The notes: a model not told the origin generated them from the sequence alone. Positions 1-8,227 are shown, counted from the first letter of the stretch. The stretch is DNA of 64,000 nucleotides from Mycolicibacterium frederiksbergense (GCF_012223425.1 NZ_CP038799.1:868001-932000), one strand, 5' to 3'. Made by a program: numbers and translations.

Positions 1-52
1 ACGCCACGATGGGCACGAGCGCGACCACCAGCGTCAAAATCCGCCTGTTCAC
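1..52 (-). CDS. PDZ/Lon-type secreted protease, N-terminus only (partial)
   Basis: Only the first 17 codons are in the window, read leftward from a GTG at 52-50 and running off the left edge. The peptide is a short basic head (NRR) followed by a hydrophobic run (ILTLVVALVPIVA), as expected for an N-terminal membrane anchor or signal sequence. The assignment to the PDZ plus S16 (Lon-like) protease family rests on position: in mycobacteria a PDZ protease (Rv3194c) diverges from the DUF2342 metalloprotease found next door. The sequence alone does not prove the family. Confidence 0.55.
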   Translation of the reverse strand, partial: MNRRILTLVVALVPIVA

Positions 53-133
53 GCCGCCCACAGTAGAGCGCGTTCACCCACAGCGTGACCCGCGGCCCCA
101 CCCGCACCGCCGTCGGTGGGTACCGTTGACGCT

Positions 134-1471
134 ATGTCTGACCTGCCCTTCGGCTTCTCTCACGGAGACGACCCGGATCCTGACAAGCGCAAGAAAGATC
201 CCTCCGGGGATCCGTTCGGGATGGGCGGTGAAGGTTTCGACATGTCCGACCTCGGCCAGATCTTCACCCGGCTCGGCGAGATGTTCAGCGGTACAGGCAC
301 TATGGCCGCCGGCGGCCAGCAGGCCGGACCGGTCAACTACGACCTGGCCCGTCAGCTGGCAACCAGTTCGATCGGTTTCGTGGCGCCGATATCCGAATCC
401 ACCACGTCCGCGATCACCGACGCGGTGCGGCTGGCCGAGACCTGGCTCGACGGAGCCACCGCGCTGCCGGCCGGCACCACCCGCACCGTGGCCTGGACAC
501 CGACGGAGTGGCTGGACAACACCCTGGACACCTGGAAGCGGTTGTGCGACCCGGTGGCCGAGCAGATCTCCACGGTGTGGGCCTCGGCCCTGCCCCAGGA
601 GGCACAGGCGATGGCCGGACCGCTGCTGGCGATGATGTCCCAGATGGGCGGGATGGCCTTCGGCAGCCAGCTGGGCCAGGCGCTGGGCAAGTTGTCCAAG
701 GAGGTACTGACCTCCACCGACATCGGATTGCCGCTGGGCCCCAAGGGCGTTGCCGCGCTGATGCCCGAGGCCGTGGACGCCCTGACCGAGGGTCTGGAGC
801 AGCCGCGCAGCGAGGTGCTGACCTTCCTGGCCGCCCGCGAGGCGGCCCACCACCGGCTGTTCAGCCACGTGCCGTGGTTGTCCAGCCAGCTGCTCAGCGC
901 GGTCGAGGCATTCGCCAAGGGCATGAAGATCGACATGAGCGGTATCGAGGACATGGCCCAGGGCTTCAACCCGGCGTCACTGGCCGACCCGGCCGCCATG
1001 GAACAGTTGCTCAGTCAGGGCATGTTCGAACCCAAGGCGACACCGGAGCAGACCGCCGCGCTGGAGCGGCTGGAGACCCTGCTGGCGCTCATCGAGGGCT
1101 GGGTGCAGACCGTCGTCATCGCCGCGCTCGGGGACCGCTTGCCCGGCACCGAGGCGCTCAGCGAGACGCTGCGCCGCCGCCGCGGCACCGGCGGGCCCGC
1201 CGAGCAGACGTTCGCCACCCTGGTAGGGCTGGAACTGCGCCCCCGCAAGATGCGCGAGGCCGCCGCGCTGTGGGAGAAACTGACCGAGGCCGTCGGCTCC
1301 GATGCCCGCGACGCGGTCTGGCAACACCCCGACCTGCTGCCCGGCGCCGCCGATCTCGACGAGCCTGCCGCCTTCATCGACCGGGCCATCGGCGGCGACA
1401 CCAGCGGCATCGATCAGCTGCTCGAAGACCTGGAGCGCAACGAGCGCCCCGACGGCCCTGTGGATAACTGA
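134..1471 (+). CDS. DUF2342 zinc-dependent metalloprotease-like protein (Rv3195-like)
   Basis: A 445-aa cytoplasmic protein of the DUF2342/TIGR03624 putative hydrolase family. The N-terminal 50 residues are acidic and low complexity. The core holds the family motif EAAHHRLFSHVPWL around residue 240, the presumed metal site; a conventional HExxH order is not present. The C-terminus is acidic. I chose ATG at 134 over the in-frame GTG at 116 because TACCGT at 121-126 lies 7 bases upstream of it, the spacing of a leaderless mycobacterial promoter. The gene leads a rightward series with the E1-like protein and ABC1 kinase. Its substrate is unknown. Confidence 0.85.
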   Translation: MSDLPFGFSHGDDPDPDKRKKDPSGDPFGMGGEGFDMSDLGQIFTRLGEMFSGTGTMAAGGQQAGPVNYDLARQLATSSIGFVAPISESTTSAITDAVRLAETWLDGATALPAGTTRTVAWTPTEWLDNTLDTWKRLCDPVAEQISTVWASALPQEAQAMAGPLLAMMSQMGGMAFGSQLGQALGKLSKEVLTSTDIGLPLGPKGVAALMPEAVDALTEGLEQPRSEVLTFLAAREAAHHRLFSHVPWLSSQLLSAVEAFAKGMKIDMSGIEDMAQGFNPASLADPAAMEQLLSQGMFEPKATPEQTAALERLETLLALIEGWVQTVVIAALGDRLPGTEALSETLRRRRGTGGPAEQTFATLVGLELRPRKMREAAALWEKLTEAVGSDARDAVWQHPDLLPGAADLDEPAAFIDRAIGGDTSGIDQLLEDLERNERPDGPVDN

Positions 1472-1506
1472 CGCGGCGATCGGGCCCGTCGTGACACAGT
1501 CGGGTG

Positions 1507-2346
1507 ATGCGGCGCTACGCACTCAACCCGGCGATGCCGGTCTTGTTGCGGCCCGATGGAACCGTGCAGGTCGGCTGGGATCCGCGGCGCGCCGTGCTGG
1601 TGCACCCGCCCGCCGGATCCACCGGTCCGGCGCTGGCCGCCTTGCTGCGTTCCATGCAGGACCCCGCCACCGTCGATGAATTGACCACGCGCGCTGCGGA
1701 CTTCGGGCTGCCGCCGACCACCGTGCCGGACCTGTTGGAGGCGCTGGTCGCCGACGGTGTGGTGACCCGGACCCGTGCGTCGCTGCGTTCGGTGTCGGTG
1801 CGGGTGCACGGCCGGGGCCCGCTGTCGGACCTGCTGGCCGGGGCGCTGAGCTGCTCGGGCACCCGGGTGACGCGCAGCAGCCGCCGGCACGCGGTGGTGA
1901 CCACCGACCGCGCCGATCTCGTGGTGCTGGCCGATGCGCTGGTCACCGATCCGCGGGTGCTGCGCGATCTGCACACCTCCGCGGTGCCGCATCTGCCGGT
2001 CCGGGTGCGTGACGGCACCGGCCTGGTCGGGCCGCTGGTGATACCCGGCCGGACCTCGTGTCTGGCCTGCGCCGATCTGCACCGCAGCGACCGGGACGCG
2101 GCCTGGCCGGCGCTGGCCGCGCAGCTGCGCCACGCCGTCACCACCGCCGACCGGGCCACCGTGCTGGGCACCGCTGCGCTGGCGCTGACCCAGGTCGATC
2201 TGGTGATAAGGGCCATTCGTGATGATCTCGACGCGCGGGCCGCTTCGCGCACGCCGATCACACTGGACGCCACCGTCGAATTCGACGTCGGCACCGGTTC
2301 GGTGGTGACACGACGCTGGTCGCGCCACCCCGCCTGCGGGTGCTGA
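1507..2346 (+). CDS. Orphan E1-like cyclodehydratase / RiPP leader-binding domain protein (Rv3196-like)
   Basis: About 279 aa. Residues ~35-85 look like the winged-helix peptide clamp seen at the front of TOMM (thiazole/oxazole-modified microcin) C proteins. The rest resembles the ThiF/E1-like part, with a GPLVIPGRTSCLACADLHR segment carrying a CxxC pair (codons 2059-2061 and 2068-2070) followed by DRDAAWPALAAQL. In RiPP pathways such proteins present a leader peptide to a YcaO cyclodehydratase. No YcaO and no precursor-like small ORF is seen nearby, so its job here is unknown. Start is ATG 1507, with GTG at 1504 as the alternative. It follows the metalloprotease by 35 bases. Confidence 0.75.
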   Translation: MRRYALNPAMPVLLRPDGTVQVGWDPRRAVLVHPPAGSTGPALAALLRSMQDPATVDELTTRAADFGLPPTTVPDLLEALVADGVVTRTRASLRSVSVRVHGRGPLSDLLAGALSCSGTRVTRSSRRHAVVTTDRADLVVLADALVTDPRVLRDLHTSAVPHLPVRVRDGTGLVGPLVIPGRTSCLACADLHRSDRDAAWPALAAQLRHAVTTADRATVLGTAALALTQVDLVIRAIRDDLDARAASRTPITLDATVEFDVGTGSVVTRRWSRHPACGC

Positions 2347-2403
2347 CATCGCTTGTTGCCAGTTCGTTGCGGCATATTCAGGCCGGTCGTGGATGATGGT
2401 TAG

Positions 2404-3720
2404 GTGTCCGAAATCAAACGAGGCAGCGTCGCGCGAAACGCGAAGCTCGCCAGCCTTCCCGTCGGCTTCGCCGGACGGGCCGCACTCGGGTTCGGCAAGC
2501 GGCTGGCCGGCAAATCCAAGGACGAAGTCACCGCTGAGCTGATGGACAAGGCTGCCCAGCAGCTGTTCACGGTGCTCGGTGAACTCAAGGGCGGCGCGAT
2601 GAAGGTCGGGCAGGCCCTGTCGGTGATGGAAGCCGCGATCCCCGAGCAGTACGGCAAGCCCTACCGCGAGGCGCTGACCAAGCTGCAGCGCGAAGCCCCG
2701 CCGCTGCCCGCGGCCAAGGTGCACCGCGTGCTCGACGGGCAGCTCGGCACCAAATGGCGCGACCGGTTCCAGTCCTTCGACGACAAGCCGATCGCCTCGG
2801 CCAGCATCGGTCAGGTGCACAAGGCGATCTGGTCGGACGGTCGCGAGGTCGCGGTCAAGATCCAGTACCCGGGCGCCGATGAGGCGCTGCGCGCCGACCT
2901 GAAGTCCATCCAGCGGCTGACCAGTGTTTTCAAGCAGCTCGCCCCGGGCGCCGATATCGAAAGCGTCGTCGCCGAACTCATCGAGCGCACCGAGATGGAA
3001 CTGGACTACCGGCTCGAAGCCGACAACCAGCGGGCATTCGCCAAGGCCTACACCGACGACCCGCATTTCGTGGTGCCCGCGGTGATCGCGAGCGCCCCCA
3101 AGGTCGTCATCTCCGAATGGATCGAAGGCGTGCCGATGTCGGTCATCATCCGGGAGGGCACCCCCGAACAGCGCGATGTGATGGGCACCCGGCTCACCGA
3201 GCTGACCTTCGGCGCCCCCAAGCGCCTGGAGATGATGCACGGCGACGCGCATCCCGGAAACTTCATGCTGATGCCCGACGGGCGGATGGGTGTCATCGAC
3301 TTCGGTGCTGTCGCACCGCTTCCCGGCGGGTTCCCGGCATCGTTGGGTAACTGCATCCGGCTGGCCCGGGCCAAGAACTACGTCGAGCTGTTGCCCGCGA
3401 TGGAGGCGGCCGGGTTCATCCAGAAGGGCGAGCAGGTGTCGGCTCAGGAGATCGACGACATGCTGCGCCAATACGTCGAACCCGTGGAGACCGAGGTCTT
3501 CCACTACACGCGGCGCTGGATTCAGCGGATGGCCGCCGGCCAGATGGACAACTCGGTGGCGCACATCAAGATGGCGCGTCAACTCGATCTGCCGGCCAAC
3601 CTGGCCATCCCGCTGCGCGTCATCGCGTCGACCATCGCGATCTGCTGCCAGCTGGATGCCCATGTCCCGGTGAGAGCCATTGCCACCGAACTGGTTCCGG
3701 GTTTCACCGAAGCCGCCTGA
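2404..3720 (+). CDS. ABC1/UbiB-family atypical kinase (Rv3197-like)
   Basis: 438 aa, the usual length for the family. The N-terminal ABC1 signature region includes LKGGAMKVGQALSV (KxGQ motif, ~residues 60-75). The kinase-like core has the Ala-rich loop SASIGQVHKA, a VAVKIQYPG lysine strand, a HGDAHPGNFML catalytic loop and VIDFGAV as the metal-binding DFG equivalent. UbiB proteins act as ATPases in lipid or quinone biology; the M. tuberculosis homologue has been linked to antibiotic tolerance together with whiB7. The start is GTG at 2404, just after the E1-like gene. A hairpin that also ends whiB7 follows the stop. Confidence 0.88.
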   Translation: MSEIKRGSVARNAKLASLPVGFAGRAALGFGKRLAGKSKDEVTAELMDKAAQQLFTVLGELKGGAMKVGQALSVMEAAIPEQYGKPYREALTKLQREAPPLPAAKVHRVLDGQLGTKWRDRFQSFDDKPIASASIGQVHKAIWSDGREVAVKIQYPGADEALRADLKSIQRLTSVFKQLAPGADIESVVAELIERTEMELDYRLEADNQRAFAKAYTDDPHFVVPAVIASAPKVVISEWIEGVPMSVIIREGTPEQRDVMGTRLTELTFGAPKRLEMMHGDAHPGNFMLMPDGRMGVIDFGAVAPLPGGFPASLGNCIRLARAKNYVELLPAMEAAGFIQKGEQVSAQEIDDMLRQYVEPVETEVFHYTRRWIQRMAAGQMDNSVAHIKMARQLDLPANLAIPLRVIASTIAICCQLDAHVPVRAIATELVPGFTEAA

Positions 3721-3733
3721 CGTTCGGGGCCGA

Positions 3734-3766
3734 CCGGGCGGCCCAGCACAAAGCTAGGCCGCCCGG
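3734..3766. terminator. Hairpin between convergent ABC1 kinase and whiB7 genes
   Basis: CCGGGCGGCC at 3734-3743 pairs perfectly with GGCCGCCCGG at 3757-3766 around a 13-base loop that contains the whiB7 stop codon. There is no T tract on either side, which is common for mycobacterial terminators. It lies exactly between two converging genes, so a shared terminator is the simplest reading. Confidence 0.6.
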
Positions 3767-4032
3767 CCCTCCCGAGCATCCTTACGCGGGCGTCCACGCG
3801 GCCGCTTGCGCGCCACGATGGTTCCGCGTTCGATGATCTCGCCACCCCAGACTCCCCACGGCTCCTGACGTTCCAGCGCCTCGTTGAGGCACAGACTCCG
3901 GATCGGGCAGTCAGCGCACAGGGCCTTGGCCCGTTCCAGCTCGGTCGGGCTCTCGGCGAACCACAGGTCGGGATCGGCCTCGTGGCACGGCACCGCGGGC
4001 AGTATTCGCTCAGGGCATGCCTGGACGGACAT
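3754..4032 (-). CDS. whiB7: WhiB7, Fe-S transcription factor of intrinsic antibiotic resistance
   Basis: A 92-aa Wbl protein. Four cysteines (C16, C39, C42, C48 in the order C...CADC...C) bind a 4Fe-4S cluster. A GVWGGE turn follows, and the C-terminus RKRPRGRPRK is the AT-hook that marks WhiB7 and contacts AT-rich DNA upstream of its promoters. WhiB7 binds the primary sigma factor and switches on drug-efflux and ribosome-protection genes. I chose ATG 4032 because homologues begin MSV; the frame is open for 29 more codons upstream. A purine-rich AGGGAAAG sits before the start. Transcription must cross a 5' leader with an upstream ORF and an attenuator (separate entries). Confidence 0.95.
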   Translation of the reverse strand: MSVQACPERILPAVPCHEADPDLWFAESPTELERAKALCADCPIRSLCLNEALERQEPWGVWGGEIIERGTIVARKRPRGRPRKDAREGRAA

Positions 4033-4118
4033 GTCTTTCCCTACTTCCTGGTCGTTTCTTCGGTGTCGGTGTACTTGACCGGACCGGTCGACCAGGGCGT
4101 TCGGGTGTTCCGAAAACA

Positions 4119-4152
4119 ATGGCCACGGATCCGGTTGCGCGGGTCCGTGGCC
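4119..4152 (-). terminator. Attenuator hairpin in the whiB7 leader
   Basis: Read on the minus strand, GGCCACGGACCC, an 8-base loop and GGATCCGTGGCC form a 12-bp stem with one C/A mismatch, immediately followed by ATTGTTTTC, a T-rich tract. This is a typical intrinsic terminator. It lies about 85 bases before the whiB7 start and 24 bases after the stop codon of the upstream ORF, the arrangement expected for translation-dependent attenuation as described for whiB7/wblC leaders. Confidence 0.8.
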
Positions 4153-4176
4153 TTTTCGGCGGTTCTGGGGGCTTAC

Positions 4177-4356
4177 CTAGGTGGTGCCCCACTTCACGGA
4201 CTCGGCGGTCGTTTCGGCGGTGCGGCGCTTGTGCTGCGGCGCGGCGGCAGCGGGCGCCCATCCGGCTCGATGCACGGCGGGAATGCCGACGACGGCGCGG
4301 GCGGACAGCGGCATACCGCTGACGTTTACGCGCTGCTGCATGGTGAAAATCGTCAT
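4177..4356 (-). CDS. Upstream ORF in the whiB7 leader (59 codons)
   Basis: Starts at ATG 4356 with a perfect AGGAGG Shine-Dalgarno (complement of 4367-4372) ten bases upstream, and ends TAG at 4177-4179, just before the attenuator stem. The peptide starts MTIFTMQQRVNV and then becomes Ala/Pro/Arg rich with no recognisable domain. The strong ribosome site but unremarkable peptide suggests that the act of translation, not the product, matters: a stalled ribosome would let RNA polymerase pass the hairpin into whiB7. Its length and exact homologues in other species were not checked. Confidence 0.72.
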   Translation of the reverse strand: MTIFTMQQRVNVSGMPLSARAVVGIPAVHRAGWAPAAAAPQHKRRTAETTAESVKWGTT

Positions 4357-4389
4357 GATGCCGAATCCTCCTCTCGCCAGACAAAAAAG

Positions 4390-4470
4390 TAGTCCCACAG
4401 AACGTGTGATCTTGAGGCTAGAGCCTAACAGCCCGAACGCACAAGCGATTTTCTGACCAGCGAGTTTGGC
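4390..4470 (-). promoter_or_regulatory. whiB7 promoter region (AT-rich element)
   Basis: Between the uvrD2 stop (4508) and the whiB7 leader the minus strand reads AAAATCGCTTG then, 16 bases on, TAGGCT (4427-4422). WhiB7-dependent promoters carry an AT-rich element directly upstream of the -35 box, and AAAAT fits. The exact -35/-10 pair cannot be fixed by eye. An imperfect palindrome AGGCTCTAGCCT spans the -10 candidate. Confidence 0.5.
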
Positions 4471-4507
4471 AGGATATAGCGGAAACTTGGCCGAGGCGGC
4501 GCGCCCC

Positions 4508-6631
4508 TCAGGACCGGGCTTTCACCAGCGACAGCACATCGGGGCCGTACTGCTCCAGCTTGCGGGCGCCGATACCGGGAATCGCCACCAGTGCGGCGGC
4601 ATCGGCGGGCAGCGTCTCGGCGATGGCGATCAGCGTGTTGTCGGTGAACACCACGAACGCCGGCACCTTCATCTCCTGGGAGACGCGCAGCCGCCAGTCC
4701 TTGAGCTCGGCCAACAGTTCGACGTCGATATCGGACGGGCAGCTCTCGCAGCGGCGCAGCATGATGGCGGTCGGGCTGTTCAGCGCCCCGTTGCAGACCC
4801 GGCAGCGCGGCGTGGCGCCCTTGGCGCGCTTCGGGCGGGCGGGCGCCGCGTCAGCCGGGGACTGTGGGGCGACCCCGTTGAGAAACCGGGATGGGCGCCG
4901 GCCCTGCCGTCCGCCGGGGGTGCGGGCCAACGCCCAACTGAGCGCCAGATGCACCCGCGCCCGGGTGACGCCGACATAGAGCAGCCGGCGTTCCTCCTCG
5001 ACCGCCTCGCTGTCGGGTCCATGGGACAGCGCATGCGAGATCGGCAGGGTGCCGTCGGCCAGCCCCACCAGGAACACCGCGTCCCATTCCAGACCCTTCG
5101 CCGCGTGCAGCGAGGCCAGCGTGACGCCCTGCACGACCGGTGGGTGCCGAGAGTCGGCCCGCTGACGCAGTTCGGTGAGCAGCGTCGGCAGATCCAGCGA
5201 AGGCCGTTGCGCCACTTCGTCATCCACCAGTTCGGCGAGCGCGGTCAGCGCTTCCCAGCGTTCCCGGGCCTGGGTGCCCGCGGGTGGTTCGGCCGTCAGG
5301 CCCAGCGGCTCCAGCAGCGACCGGACCAGGCCGGGCAGATCGTCGCCGTACTCGCTGTTGACGTTGCGCTGCAACGCGATCAGCGCCTGCCGGATCTCCT
5401 GCCTGCTGAAGAACCCTTCACCCCCGCGCACCTGGAAGGCGATACCGGCCTCGGTGAGCGCCTCCTCGTACACCTCGGACTGGGCATTGATGCGGTACAG
5501 CACCGCGATTTCGGCTGCGGGAGTACCGGACTCGATGAGCTTCTTGATCTTCTTCGCGACACCGGCCGCCTCGGCCACCTCGTCGGGATGCTCGGCGAAG
5601 GACGGCTTGGGGCCCGGGTCACGCTGGCCGATCAGGTGCAGCTTGCTGCCGGCCATCCGGCCGCGCGCGGCGGCGATGACCCGGTTGGCCAGCGACACCA
5701 CCTCCGGGGTGGACCGGTAGTCGCGCTCCAGGCGCACCACGGTGGCCTCGGGGAAGCGCCGGGAGAAGTCCAGCAGGAACTTCGGGGTGGCCCCGGTGAA
5801 CGAGTAGATGGTCTGGTTGGCGTCCCCGACCACCGTCAGGTCGTCACGCTCACCGAGCCAGGCATCGAGCACCCGCTGCTGCAGCGGGGTGACGTCCTGG
5901 TATTCGTCGACGACGAAGCAGCGGTAGCGGTCCCGGAACTCACTCGCGACCGCCGCGTCGTTCTCGATCGCGGCCGCGGTGTGCAGCAGCAGGTCGTCGA
6001 AGTCCAGCAGGGCGGTGCCGTCGCGGTGCGTTTTGAGTCGCTCGTAGTTGTTGTAGACCTTGGCCACGGTGCCCGCGTCCATCGGGACGTCGCGGCGGGT
6101 CTTGGCGACCGCGGCGGTGTACTGCTCGGGCGTGATCAGCGAGGCCTTGGCCCATTCGATCTCGCCGGCGAGGTCGCGTACGTCATCGGTACTGGCCTTC
6201 ACTGCCGCCTTGTTCGCGGCCTGCGCCACCACCGAGAACTTGCTGTCGAGCAGTTGCCAGCCGGTGTCGCCGACCACCCGCGGCCAGAAATACTGCAGCT
6301 GACGCCGGGCCGCGGCGTGGAAGGTGACGGCCTGGACGGCTGCCGTCGGCACCCCGGACTGCTCACCGAGGGCCCGCAGCCGACTGCGCATCTCGCCGGC
6401 CGCGCGGGCGGTGAACGTCACCGCCAGCACCTGGCCGGGCGCGACGTGCCCGCCCACCACCAGGTGGGCGATGCGGCGGGTGATGGTGCGGGTCTTGCCG
6501 GTGCCGGCGCCGGCCAGCACACAGACCGGACCCCGCGGCGCGAGCACGGCCTCGCGCTGTTCGTCGTCGAGGTCGCCGAGGAGACTGTCGACGGACGGCA
6601 TGCCGTCCATCATGGCAGGAGGCTCCGACAT
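4508..6631 (-). CDS. uvrD2: UvrD2, SF1A DNA helicase with HRDC domain
   Basis: About 707 aa. A UvrD/PcrA motor comes first: Walker A GAGTGKT (K46), motif [10 protein letters not shown], motif [13 protein letters not shown], motif [14 protein letters not shown]. Between the motor and the C-terminal HRDC domain is a tetracysteine module (CRVC ... CESC), the mycobacterial UvrD2 hallmark known to be needed for unwinding. It is an essential 3'-5' helicase in mycobacteria. Start candidates are ATG 6631, 6613 and 6601; 6601 gives the length nearest to M. tuberculosis UvrD2 (about 700 aa), and 6613 has GGAG upstream. The gene diverges from mrx1. Confidence 0.93.
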   Translation of the reverse strand: MSEPPAMMDGMPSVDSLLGDLDDEQREAVLAPRGPVCVLAGAGTGKTRTITRRIAHLVVGGHVAPGQVLAVTFTARAAGEMRSRLRALGEQSGVPTAAVQAVTFHAAARRQLQYFWPRVVGDTGWQLLDSKFSVVAQAANKAAVKASTDDVRDLAGEIEWAKASLITPEQYTAAVAKTRRDVPMDAGTVAKVYNNYERLKTHRDGTALLDFDDLLLHTAAAIENDAAVASEFRDRYRCFVVDEYQDVTPLQQRVLDAWLGERDDLTVVGDANQTIYSFTGATPKFLLDFSRRFPEATVVRLERDYRSTPEVVSLANRVIAAARGRMAGSKLHLIGQRDPGPKPSFAEHPDEVAEAAGVAKKIKKLIESGTPAAEIAVLYRINAQSEVYEEALTEAGIAFQVRGGEGFFSRQEIRQALIALQRNVNSEYGDDLPGLVRSLLEPLGLTAEPPAGTQARERWEALTALAELVDDEVAQRPSLDLPTLLTELRQRADSRHPPVVQGVTLASLHAAKGLEWDAVFLVGLADGTLPISHALSHGPDSEAVEEERRLLYVGVTRARVHLALSWALARTPGGRQGRRPSRFLNGVAPQSPADAAPARPKRAKGATPRCRVCNGALNSPTAIMLRRCESCPSDIDVELLAELKDWRLRVSQEMKVPAFVVFTDNTLIAIAETLPADAAALVAIPGIGARKLEQYGPDVLSLVKARS

Positions 6632-6700
6632 CAGCAGCGCCCGTGTCGCCGCATAGGCTGGCGGGGAAATACGCACCGACGTCGATAGGTTAGTTCTGAC

Positions 6701-6952
6701 ATGGCCCCCACCTCTGAAGCCCAGCTGACCATGTACACCACGTCGTGGTGCGGCTTCTGCAACCGGCTCAAGACGGCGCTGAAGGCCGAGGGCATCGCCT
6801 GGGACGAAATCGACATCGAGGCCGATCCGTCCGCCGCCGAATTCGTCGGGTCGGTGAACAACGGCAACCATGTGGTGCCGACGGTGAAGTTCGCGGACGG
6901 ATCCACGCTGACCAACCCGAACGTCAAGCAGGTCAAGGCCAAGCTGAACTGA
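6701..6952 (+). CDS. mrx1: Mycoredoxin-1 (glutaredoxin-like)
   Basis: An 83-aa thioredoxin-fold protein with the active site WCGFC (C17, C20) after strand MYTTS, and a VPTVKF cis-Pro loop around residue 60. Mycoredoxins use mycothiol to reduce mixed disulfides on proteins such as AhpE. The usual mycobacterial motif is CGYC; Phe here is a conservative change. TAGGTT at 6686-6691 lies 9 bases upstream of the ATG, consistent with a leaderless or nearly leaderless message. It diverges from uvrD2. Confidence 0.92.
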   Translation: MAPTSEAQLTMYTTSWCGFCNRLKTALKAEGIAWDEIDIEADPSAAEFVGSVNNGNHVVPTVKFADGSTLTNPNVKQVKAKLN

Positions 6953-6969
6953 CCCGGCCTGTCGGTGCA

Positions 6970-6985
6970 TCGAACTAGTGTTCGA
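6970..6985 (+). promoter_or_regulatory. SOS box (LexA operator)
   Basis: TCGAAC at 6970-6975, TAGT, then GTTCGA at 6980-6985 is an exact match to the mycobacterial/Bacillus-type LexA operator TCGAAC-N4-GTTCGA. The symmetry extends two bases further on each side (TGCATCGAAC/GTTCGATGCA would need the flanking TGCA at 6966-6969 and 6986-6989, which is present). It ends three bases before the ATG of the next small gene. Confidence 0.85.
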
Positions 6986-6988
6986 TGC

Positions 6989-7294
6989 ATGACTCAGAGC
7001 CTTCCGGGTATCGATACCCTCCGCACCGAACGCTCAGCGCTCGTCGCCGAAGCCGAAGCACTGCTGGCGAGGTCACGTTCACGGCCGGCGATGGAACACG
7101 CCATCGCGCTCTACGGTCGAGCCGAACACCTCGCCCGCGAGGAACAGCTGCTGCTGCTGGCCACCCTGAAATCGAAGACCAGCCCGGGTGCTCTCGGCGC
7201 ACGGTCCTGGGTGGAGTTCGTGTCGACCCAGCTGAAACTCACCCACGACGACGCCCGCCTCGTGTTACGGGACATCGACGCGCTGGGGGCGTAG
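6989..7294 (+). CDS. Small SOS-box-linked helical protein, possibly a 13E12/DUF222 remnant
   Basis: 101 aa starting [12 protein letters not shown]. It is mostly helical, with Glu/Ala/Arg-rich heptads and a C-terminal stretch [18 protein letters not shown] followed by [11 protein letters not shown]. That stretch recalls the first part of DUF222 (13E12 repeat family) proteins, which often sit behind SOS boxes in mycobacteria, but it stops before any HNH nuclease, so it may be a truncated relative or a separate small gene. The LexA operator overlaps its promoter, so it should be DNA-damage inducible. I recall no gene at this place between mycoredoxin and nudC in M. tuberculosis. Function unknown. 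Confidence 0.65.
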   Translation: MTQSLPGIDTLRTERSALVAEAEALLARSRSRPAMEHAIALYGRAEHLAREEQLLLLATLKSKTSPGALGARSWVEFVSTQLKLTHDDARLVLRDIDALGA

Positions 7295-7297
7295 CGA

Positions 7298-8221
7298 TCA
7301 GTCCAGGGCAGCCCAGGACTCGATGATCTCCCGGGCAATGGAGATGGACCCCGGCAGCAACAGCCGCGAGGACGAATCGCTGCTCCAGTCCCCGCTTTCG
7401 AGCGCGTCACGGATCTCGGTGCGGGTGAACCAGTGCGCCTCGACAATCTCGCCGTCGTTGAACGCGAACGGCTGCTCGGGATCGCCGAGCGCGTGGAAAC
7501 CCACCATCAGCGAGCGCGGGAACGGCCACGGCTGACTGCCCAGGTACTGCACGTCGGTGACGTCGAGGCCGACCTCCTCGGCGATCTCGCGGACCACACA
7601 GGCTTCGAAGGACTCCCCCGCCTCCACGAACCCGGCCAGGATCGAGAACAGCCGCTCCGGCCAGACGGCCTGGCGGGCCAGCACCGCACGGTCGTGGCCG
7701 TCGTGCACCAGACAGATCACCGCGGGGTCGATGCGCGGGAACTCCTCGTGGCCGTTGTCGGGGTTGAGCCGCGACCAGCCCGCCTTGACCGACTTGGTCG
7801 GCGACCCGTCGACCGGGCTGTAGCGGGCGTTGTCATGCCAGTTGAGCAGCGCGGTCGCGGTGGATACCAGCTGCGCACTGGCGTCGTCGAAGATCGCCCC
7901 GGCCCGGCGAAGGTCGAGCACCTCGGATTCGACGGTCGGATCCTCGGGCGCCTCCAGCGCGCCGCGGATCGCCCAGACGTGTCTGCCGTCGTCGAGGCGG
8001 CCCAGGAACACCGCCTGCTCGGGCGGCGCGTCGCCCAGACCGGCGGCCTTGCCGAGCACGACACTGCCGCCGGCGATCAGCACCTGGTTGCGCCGGTCCA
8101 CCCGCAGTACCAGGGCGTCGGCCCAGCCGGCGATCGCGGCGTCGATATCGGTGCGCAGCGTGTCGGCGCGGTCGGCCCCGACCCGGGACAACAGAGGAAT
8201 GTTCCGGAGTGTGAAACTCAA
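7298..8221 (-). CDS. nudC: NudC, NADH/NAD+ pyrophosphatase (Nudix)
   Basis: 307 aa. An N-terminal NUDIX-like domain (to ~140) is followed by the catalytic domain with a full Nudix box: GFVEAGESF, REIAEEVGL. The NADH-specific SQPWPFPRS motif follows by about 20 residues. The enzyme splits NAD(H) and can remove NAD caps from RNA. The zinc-ribbon cysteines of E. coli NudC are absent (GWSRLNPDNGHEEFPR occupies that place), as in other mycobacteria. The motif keeps Pro after SQ; I recall M. tuberculosis H37Rv having Gln there. It lies 6 bases after the K+ channel gene on the same strand, so they are probably co-transcribed. Confidence 0.93.
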   Translation of the reverse strand: MSFTLRNIPLLSRVGADRADTLRTDIDAAIAGWADALVLRVDRRNQVLIAGGSVVLGKAAGLGDAPPEQAVFLGRLDDGRHVWAIRGALEAPEDPTVESEVLDLRRAGAIFDDASAQLVSTATALLNWHDNARYSPVDGSPTKSVKAGWSRLNPDNGHEEFPRIDPAVICLVHDGHDRAVLARQAVWPERLFSILAGFVEAGESFEACVVREIAEEVGLDVTDVQYLGSQPWPFPRSLMVGFHALGDPEQPFAFNDGEIVEAHWFTRTEIRDALESGDWSSDSSSRLLLPGSISIAREIIESWAALD

Positions 8222-8227
8222 GGTGGG

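Noticed and set aside
1414..3663. 749-aa open frame antisense to the E1-like and ABC1 genes
   Set aside because: Composition is His/Gln/Gly/Arg-rich shadow protein, typical of a high-GC antisense frame; both genes on the other strand have clear motifs.
4033..4119. Longer WhiB7 starting at 4119
   Set aside because: The extra 29 residues are not in homologues and cover the attenuator-whiB7 spacer; ATG 4032 has a ribosome site.
4466..6688. 740-aa open frame antisense to uvrD2
   Set aside because: Same shadow composition; uvrD2 has every helicase motif.
6632..6700. PafBC-like promoter for uvrD2 (TGTCAG at the mrx1 start)
   Set aside because: Only the first six bases match and no -10 box with proper spacing follows.
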